NCBI GenBank assembly: GCA_965230495.1
Contig: OZ246004.1
Span: 2,728,001-2,792,000, forward strand
Reading direction: 5' to 3'
DNA from: JACJYM01 sp965230495
Lineage (GTDB): Bacteria; Bacteroidota; Bacteroidia; Chitinophagales; Saprospiraceae
DNA length: 64,000 bases
Part shown: positions 25,716 through 35,244 of the stretch, piece by piece
Layout: the number at the start of each line of letters is the position of its first letter
Numbering within the stretch: position 1 is the first letter of the stretch
Translations under genes and position numbers: made by a program
Notes under the pieces: generated by a model
Databases searched by the model: none
The model's input: the letters and a program-made list of their open reading frames with translations, nothing else
What the model was told of the DNA's origin: nothing

Positions 25716-26825
25716 ATGAGATTAATATGTCTATTCATATCGGTTTTTCTATACACCAATTTAAACAGTCAAGAAGCTATTAAACATTTCAATGAGGCTA
25801 TTAAACACTTTAGAAATAAAGATTTTAATATGGCTATCAATGAGTATAGCCAAGCTATAAAAATAAATCCTGCATATACAAAAGCGTATTATAATCGCGG
25901 CAATTCATATTTAAATTTGAAAAACTATGACTATGCCATTTTGGACTTCAATAAAGTTATTGAATTGGACCCCAAATTTGCCAAAGCTTATCTCTATAAA
26001 GGGTATGCTCATATGAAAAATGAACAGGACAAACCGGCTATAGAAAGTTTTTCGCGGTGTCTTAATCTAGATAAAACCCTGAGCAAAGCATACGTAAATA
26101 GAGCTACTATTCTTATCCGTAATGATAATCATGAACAAGCTCTTGAAGATCTTAATGTCGCTATAGAAAATGGAGAATCGTCATATGCCGTCTATTACAA
26201 TAGAGGCATATGCAGAGACAAGTTGGAAATGTACGAAGAGGCCATAAATGATTTTTCACAAGCCATAAATGTCAAACCTAAAAATTGGAGATTATATCAT
26301 GCTCGTGCCAAAAGTTATGTACAGTTAGAAAGCTATGAAGAAGCCATTGTAGATTTAACGAAAGGGTTAGGAATAAAACAAACCGAAGACATGTTTTTCC
26401 TCAGGGGCTTCTCCAAGATGAAAATCAAAGATCTTGCTGGTGCTTATCTAGATTTTAATCAATGTTTAGAATTAAATAACACACACACTGCCGCGATGAT
26501 TAACAAAGCAATAGTGAGTTTTACCATGGAGAATTACGATAATGCGATATCAGACTATTCCAAATTAATCGGAATTGACAAACAAAATGCAGACTATTAC
26601 GTAAATAGAGGTATTTCTTACCTCAAAACTGGTCAGTATGATCAAGCTATCCAAGATTTTTCCGAAGCCTTAGATATTCACGAAGATATTCCTCAGGCCT
26701 ATTTTAACAGAGCTAATGCCTACTCCAACCAAAATGACTATGCCAAAGCGTGTAAGGATATGAAAAAAGCTGCTAAACTGGGTTACGAACCTGCATTTGG
26801 TCATATCCGTAATCTTTGTGACTAA
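25716..26825 (+). CDS. Secreted TPR-repeat protein
   Basis: A 369-residue protein: a signal peptide (MRLICLFISVFLYTNLNS) followed by about ten consecutive 34-residue tetratricopeptide repeats. Examples are AYYNRGNSYLNLKNYDYAILDFNKVIELDP and YYVNRGISYLKTGQYDQAIQDFSEAL. TPR arrays form helical superhelices for protein contacts; the location should be periplasmic. The partner is unknown. A promoter-like TAACTTTA is at 25660-25667. Confidence 0.88.
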   Translation: MRLICLFISVFLYTNLNSQEAIKHFNEAIKHFRNKDFNMAINEYSQAIKINPAYTKAYYNRGNSYLNLKNYDYAILDFNKVIELDPKFAKAYLYKGYAHMKNEQDKPAIESFSRCLNLDKTLSKAYVNRATILIRNDNHEQALEDLNVAIENGESSYAVYYNRGICRDKLEMYEEAINDFSQAINVKPKNWRLYHARAKSYVQLESYEEAIVDLTKGLGIKQTEDMFFLRGFSKMKIKDLAGAYLDFNQCLELNNTHTAAMINKAIVSFTMENYDNAISDYSKLIGIDKQNADYYVNRGISYLKTGQYDQAIQDFSEALDIHEDIPQAYFNRANAYSNQNDYAKACKDMKKAAKLGYEPAFGHIRNLCD

Positions 26826-26860
26826 TCTGTATTTGAGAACCTCGTATACTCCAAAAAACA

Positions 26861-26868
26861 TATCTTTG
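26861..26868 (+). promoter_or_regulatory. Promoter -7 element for nadC
   Basis: TATCTTTG 13 bp before the ATG at 26882, so the transcript leader would be only a few bases long. Confidence 0.55.
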
Positions 26869-26881
26869 TAAAAAACAAAAA

Positions 26882-27739
26882 ATGCAAGGAATTGATCCTC
26901 AAGAACTGGAATGGTTTATCACCGAAGCTCTCAGTGAAGACATCGGTGAAGGTGATCACACCTCTTTAGCCTGTATTCCTTCCGATAAAAGAGAAAATGC
27001 CAAACTACTTGTTAAAGATGTTGGTGTTATCGCCGGAGTAGAATTTGCAGAAAAAGTATTCAGACATTTGGATCCCAATACCAAATTTGAAGTGTTTATT
27101 CAAGATGGAAGCGATGTAAAAGAAGGTGATATAGCTTTTGAAGTAGAATGTAATGCTCAAGCTCTTCTTCAAGGGGAAAGGTTAGTCCTTAATACCATGC
27201 AAAGAATGAGTGGTGTAGCAACAATGGCAAGTAGATTTGCTGTTGAGGTGGAAGATTTGCCTGTGACCGTGCTAGATACCCGAAAGACCACTCCTCTCAT
27301 GCGTTTTTTGGAAAAATGGGCTGTTCGAATTGGTGGTTGTAATAATTATCGATATGGGCTGTATGATTGGATAATGATCAAAGACAATCATATTGATGCC
27401 TGTGGTGGTATAAAAAAAGCCATAGAAAAAGTTCATATGTATTTAAAGGAAAACAAACTGGCATTAAATATTACAGTTGAGGTGAGAAATCTCGTAGAAC
27501 TACATGAGGTTCTTGATATTGGAGGGGTCACAAGAATAATGCTCGATAATTTCGAGCTTCCCATTTTAGCAGAGGCTGTAGCTACTGTTGGCAATAAATA
27601 CGAAACCGAGGCGTCGGGAGGAGTAAATCTTCAAACCATAAGAAAAATTGGTGAAACAGGTGTCGATTTTATAAGTGTCGGAGCTCTTACGCATTCTGCA
27701 GGTAGTTTAGATATGAGTTTAAAAGTAATCAAGGATTAG
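26882..27739 (+). CDS. nadC: Nicotinate-nucleotide pyrophosphorylase (quinolinate phosphoribosyltransferase)
   Basis: A 285-residue enzyme that converts quinolinate and PRPP to nicotinate mononucleotide in de novo NAD synthesis. EDIGEGDHTS, GERLVLNTMQRMSGVAT, LDTRKTTPLMRFLEKWAV, IMIKDNHI and EASGGVNL are conserved. The active-site segment usually read as GGGxNHRxGL is GGCNNYRYGL here, so the conserved His (His161 in well studied enzymes) is Tyr156. The rest of the site looks intact, so activity is likely but worth a check. The gene stands alone with its own promoter. Confidence 0.93.
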   Translation: MQGIDPQELEWFITEALSEDIGEGDHTSLACIPSDKRENAKLLVKDVGVIAGVEFAEKVFRHLDPNTKFEVFIQDGSDVKEGDIAFEVECNAQALLQGERLVLNTMQRMSGVATMASRFAVEVEDLPVTVLDTRKTTPLMRFLEKWAVRIGGCNNYRYGLYDWIMIKDNHIDACGGIKKAIEKVHMYLKENKLALNITVEVRNLVELHEVLDIGGVTRIMLDNFELPILAEAVATVGNKYETEASGGVNLQTIRKIGETGVDFISVGALTHSAGSLDMSLKVIKD

Positions 27740-27775
27740 GTGATCTTGGTTACAACTCTTTCTCTGCTTTAGATC

Positions 27776-27783
27776 TACCTTTG
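27776..27783 (+). promoter_or_regulatory. Promoter -7 element for the sterol desaturase-type gene
   Basis: TACCTTTG 19 bp before the ATG at 27803. Confidence 0.5.
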
Positions 27784-27802
27784 GCAATTAATATGTTTTT
27801 TT

Positions 27803-28816
27803 ATGAACATTTTAGATACGGTTAAAAATGCCTACCTAGGATATGCTGAATATTTATGGAATGAAATAATCCACCCATCTTGGAATAGTTATTTCTATTG
27901 GCTTCTTCTAGTCTCCTTATTTTTCTTTATTCTTGAAATAGTAACACCTTGGAGGAGTAATCAAAAAGTTTTTCGCAAAGATTTTTGGCTCGACTTTTTC
28001 TATATGTTTTTCAACTTTTTCTTGTTTTCTCTTATCATTTACAATGCGGCGTCTGAGGTGGTGGTCGATTTTGTAAATTCTGGTATAGAACAATTAACAG
28101 GGATAAATCTAGAACTATTCAATCCTTTATATCAATGGCCATTATGGGCAATTTTACTCGCAGGTTTTATTCTAAGAGATTTTATTCAATGGTGGGTTCA
28201 TCGTCTACTTCACAGAGTTCCGTGGCTATGGAATTTCCACAAGGTTCATCACTCCGTAAAGGAAATGGGCTTTGCAGCTCACTTGAGGTTCCACTGGATG
28301 GAAAACATAGTCTATCGATCTATTGAATACCTTCCCCTCGCTTTTATTATCGGTATTAATCTAGAGCAATTTTTTATCATTCATATTTTTACTTTAGCTT
28401 TTGGTCATTACAATCATAGCAACATTTCAGTAGATGGAAAAATAACCGGTGGAATCATAGGAGTTCTATTGGCTATAATCTTCTATTTTGGAATTGCCGA
28501 TGTTTCGTTTTTACAAGACAAAAGTCTCTTGGTCAAACTTTCTGTTTCTTTGGGGTCGATTCTCTTTGGTGTGTTCGCTTTGGGGCCATTTATGAAAAAG
28601 ATATTCAATAGTCCTGAAATGCATATTTGGCATCATGCACACGACATACCTTCTGAAATTAAGTACGGTATTAATTTTGGGCTTACATTAGCTATTTGGG
28701 ACTATATTTTCGGAACTGATTACATTCCATATGAAGGCCGTGATATAAACTTAGGTTTTCCTGGAGATGAAAAATTCCCAAGCACCTTTGTCGATCAAGC
28801 CAAATATGGATTTTAA
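27803..28816 (+). CDS. Sterol desaturase / fatty acid hydroxylase family membrane enzyme
   Basis: A 337-residue membrane protein of the di-iron hydroxylase superfamily. Three His boxes are visible: HRLLH, HKVHH and HIWHHAHD, with an extra HYNHSN. Membrane segments lie near residues 30-48, 60-80, 110-130, 170-190, 205-225 and 245-260. Such enzymes hydroxylate or desaturate lipids such as sterols, fatty acids or carotenoids; the substrate here is not readable. Its stop is directly against the stop of the convergent gene at 28817. Confidence 0.88.
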   Translation: MNILDTVKNAYLGYAEYLWNEIIHPSWNSYFYWLLLVSLFFFILEIVTPWRSNQKVFRKDFWLDFFYMFFNFFLFSLIIYNAASEVVVDFVNSGIEQLTGINLELFNPLYQWPLWAILLAGFILRDFIQWWVHRLLHRVPWLWNFHKVHHSVKEMGFAAHLRFHWMENIVYRSIEYLPLAFIIGINLEQFFIIHIFTLAFGHYNHSNISVDGKITGGIIGVLLAIIFYFGIADVSFLQDKSLLVKLSVSLGSILFGVFALGPFMKKIFNSPEMHIWHHAHDIPSEIKYGINFGLTLAIWDYIFGTDYIPYEGRDINLGFPGDEKFPSTFVDQAKYGF

Positions 28817-29680
28817 CTAATTCTTACGTAACCCTTCCTGTCTGTTTTTTCTGCCGTCCGAAATTGGTATATTGCTTATATGATTATACACTTTATCAAC
28901 ATACACCCAAGTGTCTCCATCCTTTTTATATGCTTTATAACTTCCGTCAGGTATTTTTGTAGGTCCAAGTTCAGGAGTGATCGTAGAAATCAAATTATCA
29001 AACATAATCAACTCCAAACCATCATTATAATTTAAATTGACGTTTGATGTTAAAGCGTATTCAAGAAAAATTCTATTCTTAAATCTTTCTCTACCATTTT
29101 CTTCTACCTTCTTAAAAATCTCCTTTCCAAAAACAGGCTTTCCATCTCTAAAACTAAGAACCTCTAGTACTTTCATTTTTTTCTTTTCATTTCCGGGATG
29201 GTATCCATAAAGTAAAAAGATATCCTCTCCTTCAAACTTTTGCTCCTGTATTTTATAATACAATGCTCCAAACCATTGTTCCGGACCTGTTTCCATATAT
29301 TCAACATCTGACATCATAAAGGACTGATCTTTTAATTCTATGAGTTCTCCACCCTTCATTTGAACAAGTCCGTATAATTCATATTTGTGTTCTTCAAGCT
29401 GTACAAACCATGTAAAAACCTTAAATTCTCTTGATTCTGGAGATTTAACCGACATCCACTTCAATGCCTCAAAATCATATGTGTATGATCCTTCTTCGTT
29501 AAGAATCTCTCTAAGTAATGTTCCAAAGTTGTCTCCGGCTCTTTTCTTGTGCTCATATTCAAAAGCATTTGCCATTACATCGTTTAAGAATGCTAATTCA
29601 TCCAGTTTGGAATCAAAACTCTGTGCTTTTAAACCTAAACCAAAGGTCACAATTACTAAAAGAATTGAGAATTTTTTCAT
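28817..29680 (-). CDS. Unknown secreted protein
   Basis: A 287-residue protein with a clear signal peptide (MKKFSILLVIVTFGLGLKAQ). The mature part is polar and strand-rich, with PEQWFGALYYKIQ, DIFLLYGYHPGNEKKKMKVLEVLSF and a basic C-terminus (DGRKNRQEGLRKN). I recognise no family; no catalytic motif stands out. It lies 80 bp downstream of the peroxiredoxin-like gene on the same strand. Confidence 0.75.
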   Translation of the reverse strand: MKKFSILLVIVTFGLGLKAQSFDSKLDELAFLNDVMANAFEYEHKKRAGDNFGTLLREILNEEGSYTYDFEALKWMSVKSPESREFKVFTWFVQLEEHKYELYGLVQMKGGELIELKDQSFMMSDVEYMETGPEQWFGALYYKIQEQKFEGEDIFLLYGYHPGNEKKKMKVLEVLSFRDGKPVFGKEIFKKVEENGRERFKNRIFLEYALTSNVNLNYNDGLELIMFDNLISTITPELGPTKIPDGSYKAYKKDGDTWVYVDKVYNHISNIPISDGRKNRQEGLRKN

Positions 29681-29760
29681 AGCTCTAATTTTCGTTTTTA
29701 ACGTATTCTCACGTCTCTTTTATTATTGACAAGTAGATTTTAACAAATATTTTGTTGGGA

Positions 29761-30321
29761 TTAAACCCCTAAATAAGAACTAAGCAATTGATCATAATCA
29801 GGTCTATCTGATACTGTTTTATGAACATATTGGGAAACGACCTTTTTGTCATCAATAACAAATACTCCAGGCATTTGATACCCATCTCCTACAACCTTTA
29901 GTGTAAACGGGATATTCTGTGTGGTTACCAGATTTACTCCCCTCAACAAAGTCCTAAGACCATATAGTTGATTGAGTTTCCCTTTTGTTAGTCCGAACTG
30001 AGAATAGAATTTTTTGTTGGGGTCTGATACATGGTCGATACCTTGGAGATTATACTCCTTGAAGTAGCTCTCCGCCGTTTCTTTATCCGACATATGAGCA
30101 ATTACTACTTTAACACCTTTTTCCTCATAGAAATTTCTTTTCTTAGAAATATCTATCATCGCCTCTTTGCAAAAAAGGCAACCAAAGTGCCTTAAAAAAA
30201 CCAAAAGAACAGGATTATTGCTTGACAATTCGGCTACAGAAATGCCAGTGTCTGTTTTCATTTCTAACAGCACATGGTTGCCTAATTGAAGTGATTTATT
30301 TCCCATTCTTTTGGTTGACAA
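29761..30321 (-). CDS. Peroxiredoxin-like (AhpC/TSA-2 type) thioredoxin-fold protein
   Basis: A 186-residue thioredoxin-fold protein. The active site is CxxC in FLRHFGCLFCKEA (Cys48, Cys51), matching the AhpC-TSA-2/SelL-like branch rather than classical peroxiredoxins. It continues with VVIAHMSDKETAESYFKEYNL and PGVFVIDDKKVV. There is no signal peptide, so it is cytosolic. It is likely a thiol redox or peroxide-handling protein. It starts 4 bp after mdh, giving an mdh-redox operon. Confidence 0.82.
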   Translation of the reverse strand: MSTKRMGNKSLQLGNHVLLEMKTDTGISVAELSSNNPVLLVFLRHFGCLFCKEAMIDISKKRNFYEEKGVKVVIAHMSDKETAESYFKEYNLQGIDHVSDPNKKFYSQFGLTKGKLNQLYGLRTLLRGVNLVTTQNIPFTLKVVGDGYQMPGVFVIDDKKVVSQYVHKTVSDRPDYDQLLSSYLGV

Positions 30322-30325
30322 TATA

Positions 30326-31261
30326 CTAGATCAATTTCATATCATCAAATACGTCTAAAACTCCTTTTACAGCATTCGCACTATCATGTAAAAGACTCAT
30401 TTCTTCTTTATTCAACTTCAATTCAATGATTTCGTTGATACCATTTTTTCCTAATTTAACCGGTACTCCCAAATACATTTCGTCCAAACCATACATATCG
30501 TTTATCCTTGCACATACTGGAAATATCCTATTCTCATCTTTGATAATCGCCTCTACCATTTGAGCTGCTGCTGCTCCCGGAGCATACCAAGCCGAAGTTC
30601 CCATCAAGCCAACCAGTTCTCCTCCTCCTTTTTTTGTTCTGTTTACAATCTTCTCAAGCTCTTCAGAATCAATTAACTCAGTAACAGGAATCCCGCCTAC
30701 TGTGGTGTATCTTGGTAGTGGCACCATTGTGTCCCCATGTCCTCCCATTAATACTGCTTGAATATCTTTAGGAGATACATTCAATTCTGTTGCCAAAAAA
30801 GCTCTGTATCTAGCCGTATCTAGTATACCTGCCATTCCAAAAACTCTGTTAGAAGATAGTCCTGATGCTTTGAATGCCGCATGTGTCATTACATCCAAAG
30901 GATTCGAGACCAAGATAATTATAGGATTTTCAGAGTATTGCAAGATAGACTTAACAACAGATACTACGATCTTCGCATTTGTTGTAATAAGATCATCTCT
31001 ACTCATTCCAGGTTTTCTTGGTATACCTGCAGTAATAACAACTATATCCGAATTCGCTGTATCCTTATAATCATCCGTTCCTCTCAATGCTGTCGAATAA
31101 TAATCTATCGGAGCTTGTTGCCAACTATCCAATGCCTTTCCTTTGGCCATATCTCCCTTTAGATCCAATAACACTACTTCCTTACAGATATCCTTATGGG
31201 CCAAAACATTCCCTACCGTTGCTCCAACATTTCCTGCCCCAACTACAGTAACTTTTTTCAT
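30326..31261 (-). CDS. mdh: Malate dehydrogenase
   Basis: A 311-residue LDH-like malate dehydrogenase. NAD site GAGNVGATVG, VITAGIPRKPGMSRDDL (substrate loop with Arg residues), NPLDVMTHAAFKASG, and the catalytic GGHGDTMVPLPRY (His in GGHGD). The Arg in the PRKPGMSR loop fits malate over lactate. It interconverts malate and oxaloacetate in the TCA cycle. A promoter element lies at 31321-31328. Confidence 0.95.
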   Translation of the reverse strand: MKKVTVVGAGNVGATVGNVLAHKDICKEVVLLDLKGDMAKGKALDSWQQAPIDYYSTALRGTDDYKDTANSDIVVITAGIPRKPGMSRDDLITTNAKIVVSVVKSILQYSENPIIILVSNPLDVMTHAAFKASGLSSNRVFGMAGILDTARYRAFLATELNVSPKDIQAVLMGGHGDTMVPLPRYTTVGGIPVTELIDSEELEKIVNRTKKGGGELVGLMGTSAWYAPGAAAAQMVEAIIKDENRIFPVCARINDMYGLDEMYLGVPVKLGKNGINEIIELKLNKEEMSLLHDSANAVKGVLDVFDDMKLI

Positions 31262-31320
31262 TTTTTTATTAAAGTTTTATTTAGTTAAAGTTTTACTTAT
31301 AATTCTCTTGAAATTCAGGG

Positions 31321-31328
31321 CAAAAGTA
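31321..31328 (-). promoter_or_regulatory. Promoter -7 element for mdh
   Basis: TACTTTTG (minus strand), about 60 bp before the mdh ATG. The remaining divergent gap up to 31574 holds no gene that I can support, and no clear TAnnTTTG element for the plus-strand protease. Confidence 0.5.
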
Positions 31329-31574
31329 ACTAACATTTTTTTAAAAGACCCAGTAAACCAACAAATTCACTTAGCTCAACATCTTTTTATTTTCTACAAA
31401 TACTCTCCATCTGGCGATTCCCCTTTTTCTTTGTCGTCAATATTCTTATCTCTGGCTTTATTTTCAGTTAATTGAATAATAATTATATTTTTACAATCCT
31501 TTTCAAAAAGTACTCTTACGCAAGTTTATAAGGTCTTTTTGTCAAGATATCTTAAATCAAAAACTAAAGAAAAA

Positions 31575-33071
31575 ATGAAAAAAATATTCATTTTATTTGT
31601 GCTTAGCTGCATGACATATCATGTAAATGCCCAACATAATCATAAAGGCGTTTGTGGCACAACTATCGCAGATCAAGAATTGATGGATGTTATGTTCACA
31701 AATGAACCTTCCAAGATAAAAACTTTCAAAAGAGAGGATCAAATTTATGTTCCAGTTAAGTTTCACATGGTAGCAAACTCAAATGGAGAGAGCAGAATTC
31801 TTTTCTCAAATGTGGTTAAAAATCTGGCTAGAATAAATAGGGATTATAAGGTTCATAACATTACTTTTTACATGTACGAAGGAGTCAATGAGATAGACAA
31901 TACAAGTATATTTCTGACACCTACTCAATTTCCTAATCTGATCGTATCACATAAGGATCCTAATGCTGTCAATATCTTTATTTGCCAAAACGCTGATACA
32001 GGCAGTTCGGGCGGTGGTACTACACTAGGATATTATCAACCTGGGGGAGATTATATTGTTGTTAGAAAACAAGAGTTAGAATCAGCTTCTTCTACACTAA
32101 GCCATGAGCTAGGTCATTTTTTTAGTTTAAGACATACCTTTTTTGGTTGGGAAGGCCAACCATGGAATCAAGACACGCACGGTTCTACAGTTACTCTTAC
32201 AAAGGCTCCAGGAACTAATATTGATGTAGAAATAGTTGAAAGATCTAATTGTGATGTGGCAGCGGATAGATTTTGCGACACTCCACCGGATTACAACTTT
32301 GGAATTACCAATGGTGGATGTAGTTTCACTACCGTTGTGAATGACAGAAATGGTGAAAGGATTATTCCAATGGCTGATAACTTTATGAGTTATTTTGAAG
32401 GGTGCTCATCCTACCAATTTACTGGAGAACAAGAGGCTGCTATAAGATCTAATTTTAATAGCTCTGCAAGAGATTTTCTCAAATCTACTTATGAAGCAGA
32501 TACGACAAGGTTGGAAAAATTAGTGCTTACTAACCCAGCTTCACCAGGTCAAAAGTATGATAATTACAATGCCGTTTCTATTGAATGGGAAGACTATCCT
32601 GAAGCCAAAAATGTTCTTTTAGAATTAATTGTAGGCAGTGATAGAAGAACCTATACTACTTCCGATGCAGGGCTTTTTATTACTGATTTAGAGCCTAACC
32701 AAACTTATCAAGGATTTCTGGTCCCATATAATGATGGATTGTCTGACTTCAATCAGACTTCCGTTGTATTTAGAACAGGTGATCAAACCAGCAGTGTTGA
32801 TGAAATCAACTATTTTACCAATTTCAGATTCACTCCTAATCCGTTATCAAGAGGTAATGTTTTGAATCTTATTTGGGATTCTTCTGAAAGTGGAGAATTG
32901 TCACTTGATTTATTTGACGTATCCGGAAAACAAGTTTACCAAAATAACTATTCATTTTATAATGGAAATAATAACATCACAATACCTACCGAATTTTTAG
33001 GTTCAGGCATGTACATTGTTAAGGTTTCTGTAGAAAACAAAATACTTACGAAAAGAATAATTATTGATTAA
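31575..33071 (+). CDS. Secreted M43 (pappalysin-type) zinc metalloprotease with T9SS sorting domain
   Basis: The start is set at 31575 because MKKIFILFVLSCMTYHVNA gives a normal signal peptide; an in-frame ATG at 31539 adds 12 unlikely residues. The zinc site is HELGHFFSLRH (His177, Glu178, His181, His187), with Ser where metzincins usually have Gly. The Met-turn follows in MADNFMSYFEGC, and CDTPPDYNF fits M43B peptidases. A fibronectin-III-like domain (about residues 325-410) precedes the C-terminal T9SS sorting domain (FTPNPLSRG...GSGMYIVKVS). The enzyme should act outside the cell on proteins. sucC begins 21 bp downstream. Confidence 0.92.
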   Translation: MKKIFILFVLSCMTYHVNAQHNHKGVCGTTIADQELMDVMFTNEPSKIKTFKREDQIYVPVKFHMVANSNGESRILFSNVVKNLARINRDYKVHNITFYMYEGVNEIDNTSIFLTPTQFPNLIVSHKDPNAVNIFICQNADTGSSGGGTTLGYYQPGGDYIVVRKQELESASSTLSHELGHFFSLRHTFFGWEGQPWNQDTHGSTVTLTKAPGTNIDVEIVERSNCDVAADRFCDTPPDYNFGITNGGCSFTTVVNDRNGERIIPMADNFMSYFEGCSSYQFTGEQEAAIRSNFNSSARDFLKSTYEADTTRLEKLVLTNPASPGQKYDNYNAVSIEWEDYPEAKNVLLELIVGSDRRTYTTSDAGLFITDLEPNQTYQGFLVPYNDGLSDFNQTSVVFRTGDQTSSVDEINYFTNFRFTPNPLSRGNVLNLIWDSSESGELSLDLFDVSGKQVYQNNYSFYNGNNNITIPTEFLGSGMYIVKVSVENKILTKRIIID

Positions 33072-33092
33072 CCACTTAAAACATTATACTTA

Positions 33093-34295
33093 GTGAATTT
33101 ACATGAATATCAAGGCAAGGAGTTATTAGCTTCGTATGGCGTGGCCATTCAAAGAGGACATGTTGCACATACTATAGAGGAGGCTATTACTGCCTACGAA
33201 AAAATTAAAGAATTAAGTAATTCTGATTTTGCCGTTGTTAAAGCTCAAATTCATGCCGGTGGACGAGGCAAAGGCGGAGGAGTAAAGTTAGCCAAGAACC
33301 TTAATGATCTTAAAGAACATGCCGGTAACATTTTGGGTATGATGCTTAAAACACCTCAGACTCCAGGTGGAATGGAAGGTCCTGGAAAATTGGTGAGGAA
33401 AGTTCTTATCGCGGAAGACAGTTATGCCCCGGATTTTGATGCTTGTAAAGAGTATTATGTCTCCATCCTAATGGATAGGGAGAAAAAACAAAATGTAATC
33501 ATATATAGTACTGAAGGAGGAATGAATATTGAAGAAGTGGCAGAGGCTACGCCTCATCTTGTGCATAAAGAGTATATCGATCCACATTTGGGCTTATTAG
33601 GTTTTCAAAGTAGAAAAATTGCCTTTAATTTAGGTTTATCAGGCAAGGCTTTCAAAGAAATGGTATCCTTTATTAGTAAATTATACAAAGCTTTTGTCGG
33701 CTCGGATGCCAGTCTTTTTGAAATAAATCCATGTCTTCATACTGCTGACGATAGAATAGTAGCAGTAGATAGCAAAGTCTCTTTAGATGATAATTCTTTG
33801 TTTAGGCATCCTGATTTAGCCAAACTTAGAGATACTGATGAGGAAGATCCTACGGAAGTAGAAGCCAAAAGTTATGGATTAAACTATGTTAACTTAGAAG
33901 GGAATGTAGGATGTATGGTTAATGGTGCAGGTCTGGCTATGGCCACTATGGACATTATTAAATTATCTGGTGGATCTCCCGCTAACTTTCTTGATGTAGG
34001 GGGAACAGCAGATGCTGCAAGAGTTGAAAAAGCCTTTAGAATTATCCTTAAAGACGAAAATGTAAAAGCTATTTTGATAAATATCTTTGGAGGTATAGTA
34101 AGGTGTGATAGAGTTGCTAATGGTATAGTAGATGCTTGTAAAAATATGGGAGAAATCTCAGTTCCACTAATTGTGAGGCTTCAAGGTACCAATGCGGATA
34201 TAGCGAAGAAAATCATTGATGAAAGTGGTCTAAAAGTACATAGTGCTATTCTTTTGGAAGAAGCAGCTCAACTTGTAAAAGAAGTAATAAGCTAG
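33093..34295 (+). CDS. sucC: Succinyl-CoA ligase, beta subunit
   Basis: A 400-residue ATP-grasp protein, starting with GTG (then NLHEYQGKELLASYG, the standard SucC N-terminus). VKAQIHAGGRGKGGGVKLA binds ATP; SLFEINPCLHT, GCMVNGAGLAMATMDIIKLSGGSPANFLDVGG and ILINIFGGIVRCD are the ligase motifs. With SucD it couples succinyl-CoA cleavage to NTP formation. sucD is not adjacent. A strong terminator follows at 34322. Confidence 0.96.
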   Translation: MNLHEYQGKELLASYGVAIQRGHVAHTIEEAITAYEKIKELSNSDFAVVKAQIHAGGRGKGGGVKLAKNLNDLKEHAGNILGMMLKTPQTPGGMEGPGKLVRKVLIAEDSYAPDFDACKEYYVSILMDREKKQNVIIYSTEGGMNIEEVAEATPHLVHKEYIDPHLGLLGFQSRKIAFNLGLSGKAFKEMVSFISKLYKAFVGSDASLFEINPCLHTADDRIVAVDSKVSLDDNSLFRHPDLAKLRDTDEEDPTEVEAKSYGLNYVNLEGNVGCMVNGAGLAMATMDIIKLSGGSPANFLDVGGTADAARVEKAFRIILKDENVKAILINIFGGIVRCDRVANGIVDACKNMGEISVPLIVRLQGTNADIAKKIIDESGLKVHSAILLEEAAQLVKEVIS

Positions 34296-34321
34296 TTTAC
34301 AAGAGAGTGTTAAAATATTAT

Positions 34322-34358
34322 AAGTGAAATCATCGTAGTGATGGTTTCACTTTTTTTA
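34322..34358 (+). terminator. Intrinsic terminator after sucC
   Basis: Hairpin AAGTGAAATCATC / GATGGTTTCACTT with one G-T pair and a 5-nt loop, followed by a run of T. It lies 27 bp after the sucC stop. Confidence 0.85.
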
Positions 34359-34413
34359 TGTCCTTTTTGTTCCTTTTAAATTGTACATTTAGAGATTACT
34401 AGCTTTTCATATC

Positions 34414-35103
34414 ATGTCTGATGATTCTTTTGTAAGTTTCTCATTATCTCATTTTTCTCCTATTCTCGTAATATCTATTATTACAATAGCAACTATCTTA
34501 TACGCAAGGAGACAAAATTCTTATAAACAAAGGATCATTGGCTTAGCTCTATCAATGGTGGTCCTCTGTTGTGTTATTCTACGGATGGCAATGTGTGCAT
34601 ATCATGATACTTTTACTTTAAAAGATGAATTGCCGTTTCATCTTTGTCGCACCCTAGCGTTAGTAATGCCCTTTTTTATGTGGAACAAAAATAAAAAGTG
34701 GCTTAACATTTGCTATTTTCTGGTTCTTGCAGGAACATTACAAGCAGTTATTACTCCAGATTTAGAATACGGTCCTTACCATCCAGATTATCTTATTTAT
34801 TTCTTAATGCACGTTACATTGGTTTTTCTTCCTCTCTATGCGATATTCGTTTATAGAATAACTCCTTTGTTTAAAGATTTAGTTAATGCTATAATCGTTG
34901 CAAATTTATATTTGTTATTTACCCTTGCGATAAATTATATACTGGACTCAAATTATTTTTATAGTCGCCATAAGCCACCAAATGGCTCATTGCTAGATTA
35001 TTTTGGGGAGTGGCCATATTATTTATTTGTAACCGAGGCCGTCGGAATAATTTTCTTTTTACTCTTGTATTTACCTTTTTACCTAAGAAAGGAAAAAATT
35101 TGA
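34414..35103 (+). CDS. YwaF/TIGR02206 family membrane protein
   Basis: A 229-residue protein with about six to seven transmembrane helices. ELPFHLCRTLALVMPFFMW, GTLQAVITPDLEYG and YLIYFLMHVTLVFLPLYAIF match the TIGR02206 (YwaF, TMEM164-like) family. Conserved His and Cys in the second and fifth helices are kept. The molecular role in bacteria is unknown. It is a single gene between sucC and tRNA-Asn. Confidence 0.85.
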   Translation: MSDDSFVSFSLSHFSPILVISIITIATILYARRQNSYKQRIIGLALSMVVLCCVILRMAMCAYHDTFTLKDELPFHLCRTLALVMPFFMWNKNKKWLNICYFLVLAGTLQAVITPDLEYGPYHPDYLIYFLMHVTLVFLPLYAIFVYRITPLFKDLVNAIIVANLYLLFTLAINYILDSNYFYSRHKPPNGSLLDYFGEWPYYLFVTEAVGIIFFLLLYLPFYLRKEKI

Positions 35104-35134
35104 TATAAACATTTGCTTATTTTAAAATGTATTA

Positions 35135-35142
35135 TAAATTTG
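35135..35142 (+). promoter_or_regulatory. Promoter -7 element for tRNA-Asn
   Basis: TAAATTTG ends 24 bp before the tRNA 5' end. Confidence 0.6.
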
Positions 35143-35166
35143 CAGTCGCTTTTTAAGTCGCTATAT

Positions 35167-35240
35167 GCTTCCATAGCTCAGCTGGTTAGAGCATCTGACT
35201 GTTAATCAGAGGGTCCAAGGTTCAAGTCCTTGTGGGAGCG
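35167..35240 (+). tRNA. tRNA-Asn (anticodon GTT)
   Basis: A 74-nt cloverleaf. The acceptor arm GCTTCCA pairs with TGGGAGC, with discriminator G. The D arm is GCTC/GAGC. The anticodon stem TCTGA/TCAGA holds loop CTGTTAA, so the anticodon is GTT. The T arm is CAAGG/CCTTG with loop TTCAAGT. The 3' CCA is not encoded and must be added by enzyme. Confidence 0.97.
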
Positions 35241-35244
35241 CTAG

